Below the pieces are notes generated by a model, which made no database searches, was not told the origin of the DNA, and saw nothing but the letters and a program-made list of their open reading frames with translations. The translations under genes were made by a program, and so were the position numbers. Shown here one piece after another: positions 22,829 to 35,599 of a stretch of 64,000 nucleotides of DNA. Location: the NCBI RefSeq assembly GCF_050624435.1, contig NC_134538.1:117512437-117576436 (forward strand), written 5' to 3'. Position 1 is the first letter of the stretch. Every line of letters begins with the position of its first letter. This stretch comes from Tenrec ecaudatus. Its lineage: Eukaryota; Chordata; Mammalia; Afrosoricida; Tenrecidae.

Positions 22829-25630
22829 TAGTCCGAGGGGCGGAGTGAGGCCATGCGCAGTCTTGCATGGGACGGACAGGTCTACCTTGCTTGAGTGAGT
22901 GTCTTAGTAAATTCAGTGAGCGTTTCCCGTTCGCTCTGAGATCATGACCTGTGTTAGTATTTTCTGGAGGTGGAAAACGTTTGCGCTCTTTCTGCATCTC
23001 TCACTTGGTTGGCTTCCTTTGGGGACGCTGAGAAATCAACAATCATATCAAAGAGATTTAAATAAGAGGATGCTCATTCAATACTCAGTGGATGTATAAA
23101 ATACACATTGCCCAAGAATCATACATGTTGTACATAAATCCTAATACGGACATATGTGTGTTAAAAGAAAGAAAAGAAATTATTGGAGACAATAGTCTAC
23201 GCTGTGTTATTTTTCTATACAAAGGTTTTACCATAATTACAAGAAACTTGAGCCCTCTCATCAGCAGACAGTGTTTTATTTTTCCGGAGTCAGTTGGAAC
23301 CACGGTCAGAAGCAGTATTTCGCCCCCTGGCTGGCTCGTCTCCATCTGGACACGCAGGCAGGTCATCATAGACGTGGGAGCTGGGAAACCTGAGGAGCAT
23401 ACCTGTTGGGCAGAACCTCAAATTCTTGTTTTATAGTTGTTTAAAAAAAAAACCTGTACTTTGATTTTAAAGCCATAGTTGTGGTAAAAAAGAGTTTAAT
23501 CTAGACTCTTTTTTAATACTGCTTTTTAAAAATCTCTTCCAAGTATTATTTTAGTGTAGACTCTTTATGTTCAAAATATGAAACATTTATAAAAACATTT
23601 GCATATGTGTGTGACTAGAAAAATGTTTGAAAAGTGGCAAGGACCCACATTTGATTTTTTTAAAAACCAAACATTACTTTCTGAAATATAGAGTTGCAAT
23701 GTTCATCCTAGCTACATTTTTTAACATATGTAATGACAGTTATTTCTTATGTAAATAAGAAACTAGATCACTGTCCAGTAATTCTTAATGTAGTTATAGC
23801 AATGATATTACTCATCAATATTTAAAACACCAAAGTTACTTGCTTTTCTGCAGGAAAACAAACCATATGGTGATTAAATATAGGATTAGTAAGAATGCAT
23901 TTTTGTCAGGAATATATTTCTTCTGTTTTTTCTATCACATTACTAAGGGAAAATTAATTGACTGCTTTTTAAAAACATTTCTGAAATGCCATTCAGAAGA
24001 TGTAAATGAATTTGAGGCATCTCTTAAAGTTTACTTTGTTAATTTTTGAAATGATCATATGGTTTTTGGTTCAACAAAAACTTACCCCAACTTTATTTTA
24101 ATTTAAATTTCAAGTTTGATCCGACTGCTCTATCTCTTTGAAAGTTCATGATTTTAAAACTACTTACATTATTTCTTCGAATACTGTCGTTTTCCTTTGT
24201 GCAATTTTCTTAGAAGACTCTTTTGAGGCACTATCAAACTTTCTTGGCATTTGACTTTTCCATTTCCTTCTAACTCTTTCATTTTGTGAGCATAAACTGT
24301 TGGTTTTTTTTAAAGCCTTGCAGTGAACCAGTAAAATCCAGGAGGCTTTCTCGACACCTTCATTGTAGTCAGCCACAAGCACGCCCAGACGGGGTTTGGC
24401 ACACACGTAAAATTAGTTGGAGAATGCTTCCAATACTGCAGATTTTCAACACTTAATCAATGAATTTGCATAGTGGCTATATTTGAATCCGATTATGAGA
24501 AAGAGAATATAAAAATAATCTAATGAGTATTTGGAACGATCAAATCTTTGAATTGCGAGACTATTCAATTTAGCTCTAACTCCTAATTTTAGGAAACCAT
24601 TCATTTTTATTTTTAAATGGCTTATGTGGATTAGCACCATTCTTCGATCAAAAGATATGTGAAACTCATTCCCATGATAACAATACACTTTTAGAAGTCA
24701 GCCTTAAAATAATTGGCATTGAGTGAATTTCACCATTTTCTCATTGCAATACATCTCTTGCCCTTTTATTCTGTTGATTCTTTCTGTCCCAATTCCTTGG
24801 TTTATTGTTCTTTGTCCTTTTGCTTAATTCCCATTGCTGTGTCTCTAACAGGAGGTTGGTTTTGCCCAGTCGTCCAGCTCTAGCTCGAGTTTCTACACTT
24901 ACACTTCCCTCGGGTTACAGTTCACACTCCTGGTTTTCCCTTCCTTCCAAAAGTTTTCAGTTTACTACAAGTTAACTCCAGCATAAGTAGAAGCTTGCTT
25001 ATGTCCCAAAGTCCTTTCAGATCATCTAAAAATGCCATAATCATTTTTAGATGAAGCTTTCTCCTTCAAAATGCAGTTATCCCGCTATCTCTTTGACCCC
25101 AACCCAAATTCTCCCCTTTTCTACTGAACCCAAAGAGATCAGCTTGTACACGCGAACCCTTGGGTACAATGCCTACAAAATATACATGTCTAACACTATA
25201 CTTGCATCATACATTATGAAGGTCACACAGAAGTGCAGGTTTTGTTACATTAGAATTCTACATTTTGGAGAGAAGAACTCTGTTTATTTCTATATAAATA
25301 ATCTTCAATGAGTGTAACAAAAGTACAATCTAAAATGAATGTAACAAAATGTAAACATTTTCATGATTTCTTATTAGTATTTGGTCTGTTCCGGTGCATA
25401 ACAATTCCATGCTCAGCTACTTACATGAATCTTTTATGTCAAAATATATGGGGAACAAAATAAAATTTAAGAGAATTAGGGACGAAAGTATTAGTTCATT
25501 TACTTCATTATGAATATAATTATGGATAAGCAACTCATGTATTAAATTATTGAGGAAATAATTTTGACATCAATATTAATTTAATTGTCAAATGACAAGC
25601 TACATAACTTTAAGGATATACATGTATATG
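22829..25630. other. Long unassigned stretch
   Basis: 2.8 kb of AT-rich sequence with no recognised repeat or gene. Opposing open frames of 94 and 114 codons at 23085-23436 overlap on opposite strands and are not supported by anything else. Confidence 0.45.
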
Positions 25631-26120
25631 TGTGGCAGTTACATAATGTCCTGTTAACTTGAGCAAAGGGTTGGAGTCTAGCCTGTCCATCAGGTCATCG
25701 CCAGTGGTGGGCCTGGCCTTCTCCTGAGGATTCTGGGAACTCTTGTCTTCCTGCCTGTAAGGTGGGAACACACTCTCTCTGCCTTCCCTTTTCTGCTGTT
25801 GAGACACTCAGAGAGATGGAGGAGACATGTGGAGACCCATGCCAGCATTGAGTTGGTTCCACTGCCATTGGATCCACATGACCCTCTACCTACTAGCCTT
25901 TGATCTTCTTGCATTTGGAATCATTGTATGCGCTGCATGAGTCTAAAAAGCAATTAATGAACTAGTATCAGGCATAGGGGCTAATACTGGACTTATAGAC
26001 TTGATCTGCACTGGGCTGGGATGTTTTCTTACTATATAATTGCTCTTTTATATGAAGATTTTTCTTATACACATATGAGCGTCTATGAATTTGTTTCGCT
26101 AGTCAATCCAGACTAACACA
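25631..26120 (+). mobile_element. MaLR-like solo LTR
   Basis: Begins 'tgtggcagttacataatgtc', has the internal 'ctctctctgccttcc' segment, and ends 'caatccagactaacaca': the same family as the LTRs in the RTE at 4.7-9.3 kb, about 490 bp. I see no clear target duplication. Confidence 0.8.
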
Positions 26121-26124
26121 GCTT

Positions 26125-26870
26125 TGTTAGCCTTAATATATTTTGACACCTGTGAAACCATCCACATGGTACGAACACAAGTGTATCCATCACCTCAAAT
26201 GTTTCCTCTTGTCTTTTTGTCATCTCTCTTGGAGTTCCTCATCCCCACTGTCCAGCTTAACAGGCAACAACTGACAGCAATAGGCAGCTTTTAGAATTTA
26301 ACATAAGTAAAATTGTGTATTTTCACTGTTATCGTACTTTGTAAATTCAGTACAATTTTGTTGAGATTTTTATAACATAAAACAGTTTCTTTTATCACAT
26401 TCCATTATAGGGTAGCAATTTAATTTGTTTATTCATTGACCTGATGATGTGTATTTGGTTTGTTTCCACACTGGGGCTATTGAAACGGAAGCTTCTGTGG
26501 ACATTCTTGCACTGGTCTTTCTATGATCCTGAGCTTTCATTTCTTTTGGGTAAATCCTTAGAGATGGATTCTATGGCACAAGAATGCTAACCTTTTTAAG
26601 AATCTGCCAAAATGTTTTCCTAAATGGTTGTGCATCTTACTTTACAAAAATATATGAAAATCTAACTTACTCTATAGCCTCACCAATACTTGGTATGATT
26701 AACCTTCATAATTTTAAAGCATTTATTTAGTAAGTGTGTCGTGGTAGCTTGTGCTTTTAATTTTCACTTGCCCAATTTCTAATAACTTTTGGTATCTTTC
26801 CAGTATATATCTTTGATGAAGTGTCTAAATGCTATACAGAAAATAAAACAGATGACTTACTGACATGACA
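26125..26870 (-). mobile_element. Ancient L1M-type fragment, antisense
   Basis: 'cacactggggctattgaaac', 'tcatttcttttgggtaaatc' and 'gccaaaatgttttcctaaat' in this order recall the antisense end of old mammalian L1M elements. Heavily diverged. Confidence 0.6.
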
Positions 26871-28186
26871 TAAATGACAATCACAATACTGAGCATGGCA
26901 CATCAGACACAAACAAAGTATTCCGAATAATTCCATTTTCCTAAAGTTAAAAAACAAACCAATAAGTCTAGTGCATGATGATGAAAGTCAGATCAGGATG
27001 ATAGTGACCCCCGAGACCTTAGTTACTAAGAGGGGGAACGCCAAGGCCTTCCTGGGGTATGATTGTGGTCTGTTTCATGGTCTGAGCGAGTCACCAGAGA
27101 TCTCCCCACCCTGCCCAAAGGGTAAAGGTTCATCAAGTTATACACTCATGACAGGCTTGCTTTGCAGTATGTGTGCTATGTTACACGACAAGTTTAATGG
27201 AAATAACTAGAAGATGGGCTAGGGTTATGTCACCAACAATCAAAGGCGTCATCTCAAGTTTAGGAAGGGTTTTTGATTAAATTGCCCATGCATTTTGACG
27301 GAATGGAAAGCTTAAAAAAGGTTAGGAGAGGGGCAGAGCCTATAATATCTTTACACACAGAAAGACCTTCAGATCTCACCAGCTTGCTCTTGCTTCATAC
27401 TTGCTGGCTCACAGTAACTTTCACAGGAAAGACTCATTTAAGGGTCACTATGACATGTGATCAAGGGACTCAAGGATTGATGATTGATGCTGTCATAGTG
27501 TGAAATTAAGGCAGGAAATAGACCAGAAGTAGTAGCATATTTGTTTGTTGGGAGTCATTTCACACAGAAGCCAAGCTCTTATTTGTTGTCATGGCATTTT
27601 TCGCTTCTCTGAATGCTATCAGGATTTTCTATCTCACACTGACTACCAGAACACAAAACTAGTTGTGACAAGCATTCATTTTGCTTTCCCAAGTCTGCTT
27701 TTTAATAATTAACAGATAGGTCCTGAGTCTGTGAAGGGTGAAGTGCCAATTAATGTCTCTGCTTTTGTTTTGAAGGCAAGTTCAGTCTGAGAATCTTCAC
27801 TCAATTATCATTCTTGTAGCTGAAGCATTGTCTGGATCAAACCAAACATTTCAAATAAACACCTTTCAAATTTAGTTCATTTCAATGTCAAAGAAGTAAA
27901 GGAATGCATTTAATAGCATCTGAGTCTGGAGGTGACCCAAGCAATCAAGGCCTCCACTGCTAACTGAGAGTTCAGGGGCTTAAATCAATCCATGCTTATG
28001 TTTAAAGAAAGCCCTGGTCATCTGTTTCCAAATGGTCTTGGCCTTGAAAATCCTATGGAACTTGGGCTGGTTTATGGAGAGTCTTGGTTTCCTAAGGAAC
28101 TTAGTCCTCTTCTGCATATATAAAAAGCAGTATGACTTGGAATCAACCCAACGGAAACTTTCAAAATGATTTATCATTGCTGTTAT
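26871..28186. other. Unassigned sequence
   Basis: No repeat or gene recognised. Open frames of 76-79 codons only. Confidence 0.45.
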
Positions 28187-28284
28187 GGTTGCTAGTTGCT
28201 GTTGGGTCATTTCTGACTCACGGTGATCCCATGGGTGTACTATCTATGCTGAGTGCTTAACTGTTTGCACCACTAGGGATCCTG
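28187..28284 (-). repeat. AfroSINE, antisense, internally deleted
   Basis: 'tgctgttgggtcatttctga' joins directly to the reversed head 'tttgcaccactagggatcct'; the middle of the SINE is missing. Confidence 0.65.
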
Positions 28285-28320
28285 ATTTATCATTAGAGAC
28301 AAGCAAAACTACTTTTATAA

Positions 28321-28369
28321 GATGTCATAAAATTAAGAATAGGAAAGATGTCGTAAAATTAAGAATAGT
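28321..28369 (+). repeat. Tandem duplication, 26-bp period
   Basis: 'gatgtcataaaattaagaat' plus 3 bases is repeated 26 bp later with one substitution ('gatgtcgtaaaattaagaat'). Confidence 0.85.
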
Positions 28370-30026
28370 ATTCAAAAATCTATAGATTTAACATTTTAAT
28401 GCTACAGGTCATGAATAATGCACACAAGTTCATTAGATCACACTGAAAGTATTTATCGTGCATGACATAGTTAGGAAGAGTCACGTGCAAATGGATCTGT
28501 GCATGTACATTTGCAATTCGGGTGGACATGTCAGTGGGAGTGATTTTTCTGTGTAATGGAGCTAACTGCCCAACCATTTTAACTAAGTGGTTTTGGGGGA
28601 AATAAGATGTTGAATGGATACAGTTCCTGCGTACCCGTATAGTGTAGACTCCAAGGGTGTAGCAAAAGAGTGAAGAACGATTCTGGGGTACATTGCAGTA
28701 GCAGTTAATAACAGAACGTGAAGCATTCGAGGATAGAAGGCTTCGATGACAGCACAGCAAGCTAAGGACTATAGTATGTAGTGCTAGGAATGACACATGT
28801 GCACAAAAATATATGTAAAACTTCTACAACAGTGAGATATTACAACTATTACTTTAAAATATACTACTCCTGTACTATAAAAGAGCTGAAATCTGACACT
28901 TGTTTTTTAAAATGGACTCTCTTGAGAAAACAAGAAATGACTTGCTTTTATTTGGGAATTTGCAGAACAATGCCCTGAATACCATTTGCTTGAATTTTAA
29001 AATAATAAAGTTCGGTTCAAGTTGATTCCAGATGTTCCTCCTCATTGGATTACTTTCAGTTTTCTATAATGCTAAGCTCTTTCTTGACACCCCGCCCCTG
29101 CAAGTCTGATTTAGATTTCAAGTCGCTGGGGGCATCTCTGAATCTAGAAATGATTACATCCCAGTTGACAGAAGAACAAGTTGTATCAGGAATCAACATG
29201 TACTGATAAGGATTTCTCTGGATCTAACAATCTGACTGCCACTGCCACACCCCTGAAGAAATAGTTTTGGGTGGATTGAAACTATAATAGGAGACACTTT
29301 TGCTGCTGTAGAATAACTATTAACGATAGTTATATTGGAAAGGTCCCCAGAGTCAAATTGTAACAAGACAGAGAGACTGAGACAAATCAGCAGGACTTGA
29401 GGAGGTTCCGCACACTTGGACAGCCGCAAATGGGGCAGTGGTTGTAAACTGGGCTTCTGTGAAGGCTTTGGCTACCTGGAGCCCAGCCAAAGAGCTCAAG
29501 CTGCTCTTTTAGGACAGCTAAGGGGAAGCACCAGGTGCATGCGTCCCAGTCTACTAAGGGGGTTGTTCGGAGGTCAGCAGTTCTGAGAGTTGCCTTAAGG
29601 GACGCCTTTGAGTCTCCAGAGCAAGGAGCAGTATGCAAACATGAATATTAGTGATTCAACAGATCATGTAAGCAGCCGTGCCCTGAAAGCTGGAATCACG
29701 TTGTGCTTGCCATGATGGAATCATGTGCCCAATACCTTTTAATACAGAGCGTATGCTTGTTTCCTGACATACTTGCTGAGCAGTATTGTGAATAAATTTC
29801 CTAGTGAAAGATAACAAAATATTTGGTGATAGAACAATATCACAATGAATAATTTACAGGGAGGTACATATGTGAGGTTATATGTAGGCATGTGAATGCA
29901 TGTGAAACATTTTTCAAATAAATTATAATGTTTTAGAGTTGAGACCTCTTTTCAAGTAGCCGTCAGGCGGCTAAGACTCAAGAGGGAATATACCTTTTCC
30001 CAAGATATCCAGTTGGGAAGAGGTAA
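28370..30026. other. Unassigned stretch
   Basis: A 138-codon minus-strand open frame (28380-28796) lies here without recognisable similarity; the surrounding sequence shows no known repeat. Confidence 0.4.
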
Positions 30027-30232
30027 AATGGACTGTCATGGAACCAATTCAGACTGACAGTGAGTGACTCTAGGTGACCATGGAGAACTGCCCCGCGAGT
30101 GTTACAGACGATGCGTTGCTAAGGAGGTGGAAGCCTCATCTCTGCGCCTTGGAGTGACGGGTAATTTCGAACTGTTGGCGTCACTATTAGCAGCCCCCAC
30201 GGCGACGCCCGCTGTGCCCCACTAGGATGGGA
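30027..30232 (-). repeat. AfroSINE, antisense, near full length
   Basis: 'gaaccaattcagactgacag' at the left and the reversed tRNA head 'tgccccactaggat' at the right, with the middle in family order. Confidence 0.8.
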
Positions 30233-30680
30233 ACTCGGCTCCAGAATTTTCAACTTCTGGTTTAGTCTTTTATTTTTGGCGAGATAATTTTATGTGCATG
30301 GTGTTAAACTGGTAAATGTTAGAAAACCTATCAGATATTTCAGTATTATGTCTGTATCTAGATATAGGATCATACAAAATTGGGAGAAATAAAAATAGAA
30401 AAGAGTAAAACTCATTAAGGTAGTGAAAATTACATAATGACAGCAATTAAAAGGTGTTAGTTACTGGACTTGAAAAAATAGATTGAGTAAAATTATATTC
30501 ATTTATGGGCTATCTAAGGATAAATTGGAAAACGTTTTAATTTCAATACACTTTTAAATCTAAATAAAATATGCTTTAGGCTACACCCTATGCTTACCAT
30601 AAATTTATATATATATGAATGTATATGTCATATGCCTATGAACACACACACGTATGTATATATGTGTACACATACATACT
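30233..30680. other. Unassigned AT-rich sequence
   Basis: Only a (TA/TG) microsatellite near 30605-30675. Confidence 0.45.
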
Positions 30681-30889
30681 CAAAACCAAACTCACAGCTA
30701 TCCAGTGAGTTCAAGCTAACCGAGACTATTTAGGACTGGGTACAACTGCCCCTGGGGCTCCTAACATCCTTAATCTTGGCAAGTGTAAAGCGCTTCATCT
30801 TTCTCCTGCAGACTGGCTGGTGGTTTGCAAATGCCAACTTTCCAATTAGTAGCCGAACATATGCCCCATCGTGCCCCCAGTGCTCCCTA
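30681..30889 (-). repeat. AfroSINE, antisense, near full length
   Basis: 'caaaaccaaactcacagcta', 'gggtacaactgcccctgggg', 'cttcatctttctcctgcaga' and reversed head 'ccagtgctccct' in order. Confidence 0.85.
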
Positions 30890-30891
30890 AT

Positions 30892-30894
30892 TGT

Positions 30895-30951
<57 letters not shown>
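30892..30951 (+). repeat. Compound (TG)n(AG)n microsatellite
   Basis: About 27 bp of TG followed by about 33 bp of GA, pure, directly after the SINE head. Confidence 0.95.
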
Positions 30952-30953
<2 letters not shown>

Positions 30954-32621
30954 TGTATGTGGGTGTCTTTGTGTAAAAAACTAAAATGTGATTTGCATTA
31001 ATTTATTATATAATTACAGTTTTTGTTTTAAGTGTAGTATTTACTTCATTTTACTAAGTGCTAGCTCTCACAGTAACACAATTTGAGCATCTCTAACCTG
31101 AGTCTTTGGAAAGAGTAATCTTAGGTACTAAGGACTTACTGGGAGCTGACATTCTCAAGCAGCAAGGGTGAAGGTAAAGGAAATGTGGGAGAGAGAAGGA
31201 AAGGGGAAAAAATCATGTTGTCGGCGTTCTTGCTGAGCTCAGACACAGCAGATCTCCCAGATCAATCCCCTCGTTCTTTGTGGGAGGCCTCAGAACACTT
31301 CTTGTGTGCAGAGAGAGAAAAGGAATTATCTAGGAGTTCTCTGGAGTATAACTATTCAATCCCCCCCCACCCCACCCCCGCCTCAGAGGCCATTAGAACC
31401 CTAGCCACAAGCCTCACTTCTCAGTCTGAAAATGTGGGTAGGAACACAGTCCCTCCTTAGCTCTTGCATGAATGAATCTTAGTGCACGTTCAGCTTTGGC
31501 TCACAACATAGCCAGAACAAAGTAGGCTGTGCTGTTAGCCCGCACTTACCTATTACCGTGGGGAGGAGACCGGTGTGACAACAAGCAGTGTGAAGAGATG
31601 AGGTGAAGCTCAGACAGGAGGGGACAAAATGTGGGAAAGGATAAATTGGGTCAGTAAGAGTGGGTACCATCTGATGAAGATGAGGAGTCAGTTGCACCCA
31701 AATATTATGTAACTAACCTCATGTCCATTGACTGGAAAATGGCAAAGGCAGGACGGGGCTAGAGGCTTTCGAACTGTTAACTGTAAAATTGACAGCCTCT
31801 AGTTATGCTGAAATGGCAAGAAACCTAAAGCAGTAAATATTTACGGAGGGCTATTCATATGTACAACACATTATGAGAAATCAAAGAAAGTTCCAGGAGG
31901 AATAAAAATGAAAATAATTCAGAAATAATTGGGGTGTAGACATTAAACCTGTAGGAGCTGAGACAAACATTTAAACTACTTAAAGTTTGGTATAGACAAG
32001 ATGGTCATGGATAAGGTGGATTGTACTTTAAAGGTTGTGAAGTATGAAAAGAATGCAGAAATATGCATTCATGTGAAAAACAGAAATTATGCTTTCCAAA
32101 TGAGAAACGCAAGTGGGAGAGCAATATTTTAAGAAAGAAATATTGTGAGGCACAGAAACCACTCAAATTAAATTACACAAACAGGCTAAGTTATTATTAC
32201 TTATGAATTAGGAAGGAGAAGGGACAGTTTTTATGCTGTTCCTGTTTTTAAAAAACAGCAATATTGTGAATAGTTTATTCATTTTGTATATTTATAGTTT
32301 GAATAAAAATTAAAGTCCATTAGTTTAAAAAATTAAGTGTCTTTGAATTTGGATAAAAAGTAGAATCATGGTATTACTCTTGAGTCTGTTTATATGGTGA
32401 TGTATAAAAGAAAACATCATATCTTACTTCTCTATTTAGACACTGAAATAGGTTTGTTTTTTTTTTGCAGGGATGAGTAATGACTCGGGTGTTCTCTGAT
32501 ACTTGCTCAATTTAACCTTTCTCTGCTCTATTCAGAGATCCTATCAATACATATCTTCATTAATTCTGCATCTAGACTGTTAAAGAACAAGCTAAAGGGT
32601 TTTGAAGGTCAGCGCACTCAT
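30952..32621. other. Unassigned stretch
   Basis: No repeat or gene recognised; a C-rich run at about 31360-31382. Small open frames only. Confidence 0.45.
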
Positions 32622-32780
32622 CAGTGGTTCTCGACCTTCCTCAGGCCGCGACCCTTTAGTACACTTCCTCATGTTGTGGTGACCCCAACCATAAAATTAT
32701 TTTCATTGCTACTTCTTCACTGTAATTCTGCAATTGTTATGAATCAGGCGACCGCTGTGAGTCATTCGACCCCCAGTGCT
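32622..32780 (+). mobile_element. hAT MITE (SPIN-like), right end lost
   Basis: Starts 'cagtggttctcgaccttcct' and continues 'cctcatgttgtggtgacccc' and 'aaaattattttcattgctac', matching the complete copy at 63293-63485; the right terminal repeat is mostly missing. Confidence 0.8.
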
Positions 32781-33391
32781 GACTCGTGTGTTTTTACTAT
32801 CCGTGATGTATATTAAAATAATTATTTTCTACTGATCTTTTCCCCACAAGTCCGCAGATGAAATAAGCTAATACAGCCCCTGCCCCCCACAAGCTCTACT
32901 ATCTACTGACAATGAGTCAATTCCAACTAAAAGTGACCCTGCATGTCATAGGACCCCAAATTTATTTGGCCCATTGACTATCCCTCAGGAAAAAATTACT
33001 CAGTGCCCACTAGCAATTAAAAATGATATAGTTTCCAATTGTGCTATATAGTTCCCAATTCGTGATAAAGTGTAGGTATTGATTTTTCAAGTTTCTTGTA
33101 TTGTTCTAGCGCCCCGACTAGGGAAGCAGTATAGCTTATTTTGGGAATATTACTATTTATAGGTTCTAAAGCAATAAATCATTGCAAGAGGCGTAGATAA
33201 CTTCTTGCAAAATGAAAATTTCCCCCAAACATCATGAATCCCATATATACATAGGTACATAGAGTAATATACAACATAACATCCATGTAGTCAACTTTGA
33301 CCACATACATGTCCACGGTCATATACATCTAAAATCTTCACAGGAGCACACAATCTTATCTTTCTCTTACAAGGTTATAATACAGGTAGAT
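32781..33391. other. Unassigned sequence with a SINE scrap
   Basis: 32905-32957 ('caatgagtcaattccaacta') is a short antisense AfroSINE tail; nothing else recognised. Confidence 0.45.
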
Positions 33392-35599
33392 TTTAAAAAT
33401 CATTTTATTGGGAGCTCTTAAACAGATATTATAAAAATCCATAGTTCAATTAGATCAAGCATAATTGTACAATTCCTACTACCATCATTTTCAAAACATT
33501 TTCTTTCTTCTTGAACTCTTTAATATCAGCTCTCCCTTATCCCCTCCCTCCCCAAACCAACCATCCCCGTAAACCCTTATTACTGTATTATATGTTATTA
33601 TTTTAAAATTTTTCCCTGTATCTTACACCATCCAATGTATCCATTCACCTACAATTCTGTTATTTGTTCCCCTCAAGTGGGGTTATACAGTCATCATTGC
33701 TATCACTTCCCTCTGCCACACCCTCTCTTCCCGTGCCCTCAAGGACACATTACTCCTGTTACTATTTCTGAAGGGTTTATCTATCTTGTATTTTATGCAT
33801 CAAATGATCTTCATTATGTAAATGAACATACATAGATCTAACAAGATTATAAGGTAAAACTAAGACCATGGTAGTAAGGGGAGGAAATATTAAAGAACTA
33901 GAGGATAGTTCTGTGTTTCATCAGTGCTATACTGTGCCCTGAATATATCCTCCCTTCCACATGACCCTTCTGTGAGGGACTGTCCCATTATCTTACTGGT
34001 GGGTTTTGGATCTTCACTTTGTCTATGCTCCTTCACTTCAATTTGATTGCTTGGTTTTGAATTTCTGATTCCTATTTCTGTCAACACTTAATGATCACAC
34101 AGGCTGGTGTGCTTCTCCATGTGGGCTTTGTTGCTTCCCTGCTAGATGGCCACTTGTTTAACTTCAAGTCTTAAGACCCCAGACACTATATCTTTTAATA
34201 GCTGGGCACCATCAACTTTCTTCACAGCATTTGATAATGCACCCTTTTTGGCTTCAACAATAGAGTTGGGAAGGTGATTATCATACATTACCACATTGTT
34301 AGAACAAACCGTTCTTGTGCTGAGATAAGTAGAGGCCCCAAACCCAGCTGCTTCCATATTGTATGTATGTATGTATGTATGTAAGTATATACATACATAC
34401 ACAGACAAAATACCTATCTTTATGTATTTACATTTATACATATCTATATTTATCCCTATATATAATTTTTATTTCTTATTCTTTCCTCTACTTCTTTTTT
34501 CTTTCCTCCTGCCTCACTATCATGTTTACCCATTGTTCACCTCTCAGTAATTCCTCTCGGGTACATTTCAATTTATCAAACACAACCAGGAACGCTACAA
34601 GCTCCTCACTAGACATTTTAGACCCCTTGCTATTCCCTGTCCCTGTCATTGTTGGCTCACCACTCCGTACTCCCTCCTTATCCTCTCCCATGCCCCCCCC
34701 CGCCCCCCACCCCACACAACCATCAGTCCCATTGTGTCTCCTTGGGATTTGTTATCCTGCCTATCTTTTATATAAAGATGCCAAAAGAAAGAGAAAAAAG
34801 GCAAAAAAGAAAAAAGAGACCATACAAATAGTTTTCCATCTAACTGTTGTCCTCATCCAGAGTAGATGAGTATCTCTCTGTTAATTAGTGAGCAGGCCCT
34901 GGTAGAATCCATCAGTCCAAGCTCCTTTTCTTCCAGTTAGCTGTATCCCAGGACTCACTTACCCAACAGCATGTATACACTTTTAGACCTCAGCATTCAT
35001 GTCTGAGGGGCGCCCCTTCTACAAGACACAAGTGCTCTTTCTGCAGTCAAGGATGGAGCGGTATAGTGCCCCATTCTCCACCCCGTTACACCTTTAGACT
35101 TCCAGTGTTCCTCCCTTGAATATCATGTGACCAGTTCAGATGAGGTGCCAAGTGCTGCTCCCCACCTCCCCCCCACCAGTCAGAAGACTACAATTCGGAT
35201 TCCTCAGGGACTTTGTAGCTTTGCCCCATGGCCGGTCTGTTGCACTACCCTCTTGGTTTTCCCCCATGTGGGTAGGTCAGACTGGCCACACTCGCTGTCC
35301 TCTGTTAAGCTGCCATCTAGGGAGGGGATGCTGTATCTCAAGCTAGGGCCAGCCCTGCAGTCCTCCCTGTGAACGTGCTGCTCTGCGCAGGGACGTCATC
35401 CTCAATGATTGGCACACCTGAATGAAGTCTGCTCTCTCATTTACTTTCCTATGGAGACATCAACAGTGCCGTCCCCATGGGTAGATTAGTGCCCTAGACC
35501 CCGTTGCCATATTTTTTCTTCCCTTCTCCCTCTTCCCTTTCAGCACCGATGCTATTTTTTCTATTTCTTCCTTGTATGTTTTTGATGCCAGATGCATCA

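Noticed and set aside
28380-28796. 138-codon minus-strand frame
   Set aside because: No recognised similarity; this length is not surprising by chance among so many frames. Left as unassigned sequence.
34363-34869. 168-codon open frame, + strand
   Set aside because: Lies inside the antisense L1 3' UTR and starts in a (TATG)n microsatellite; low-complexity product.
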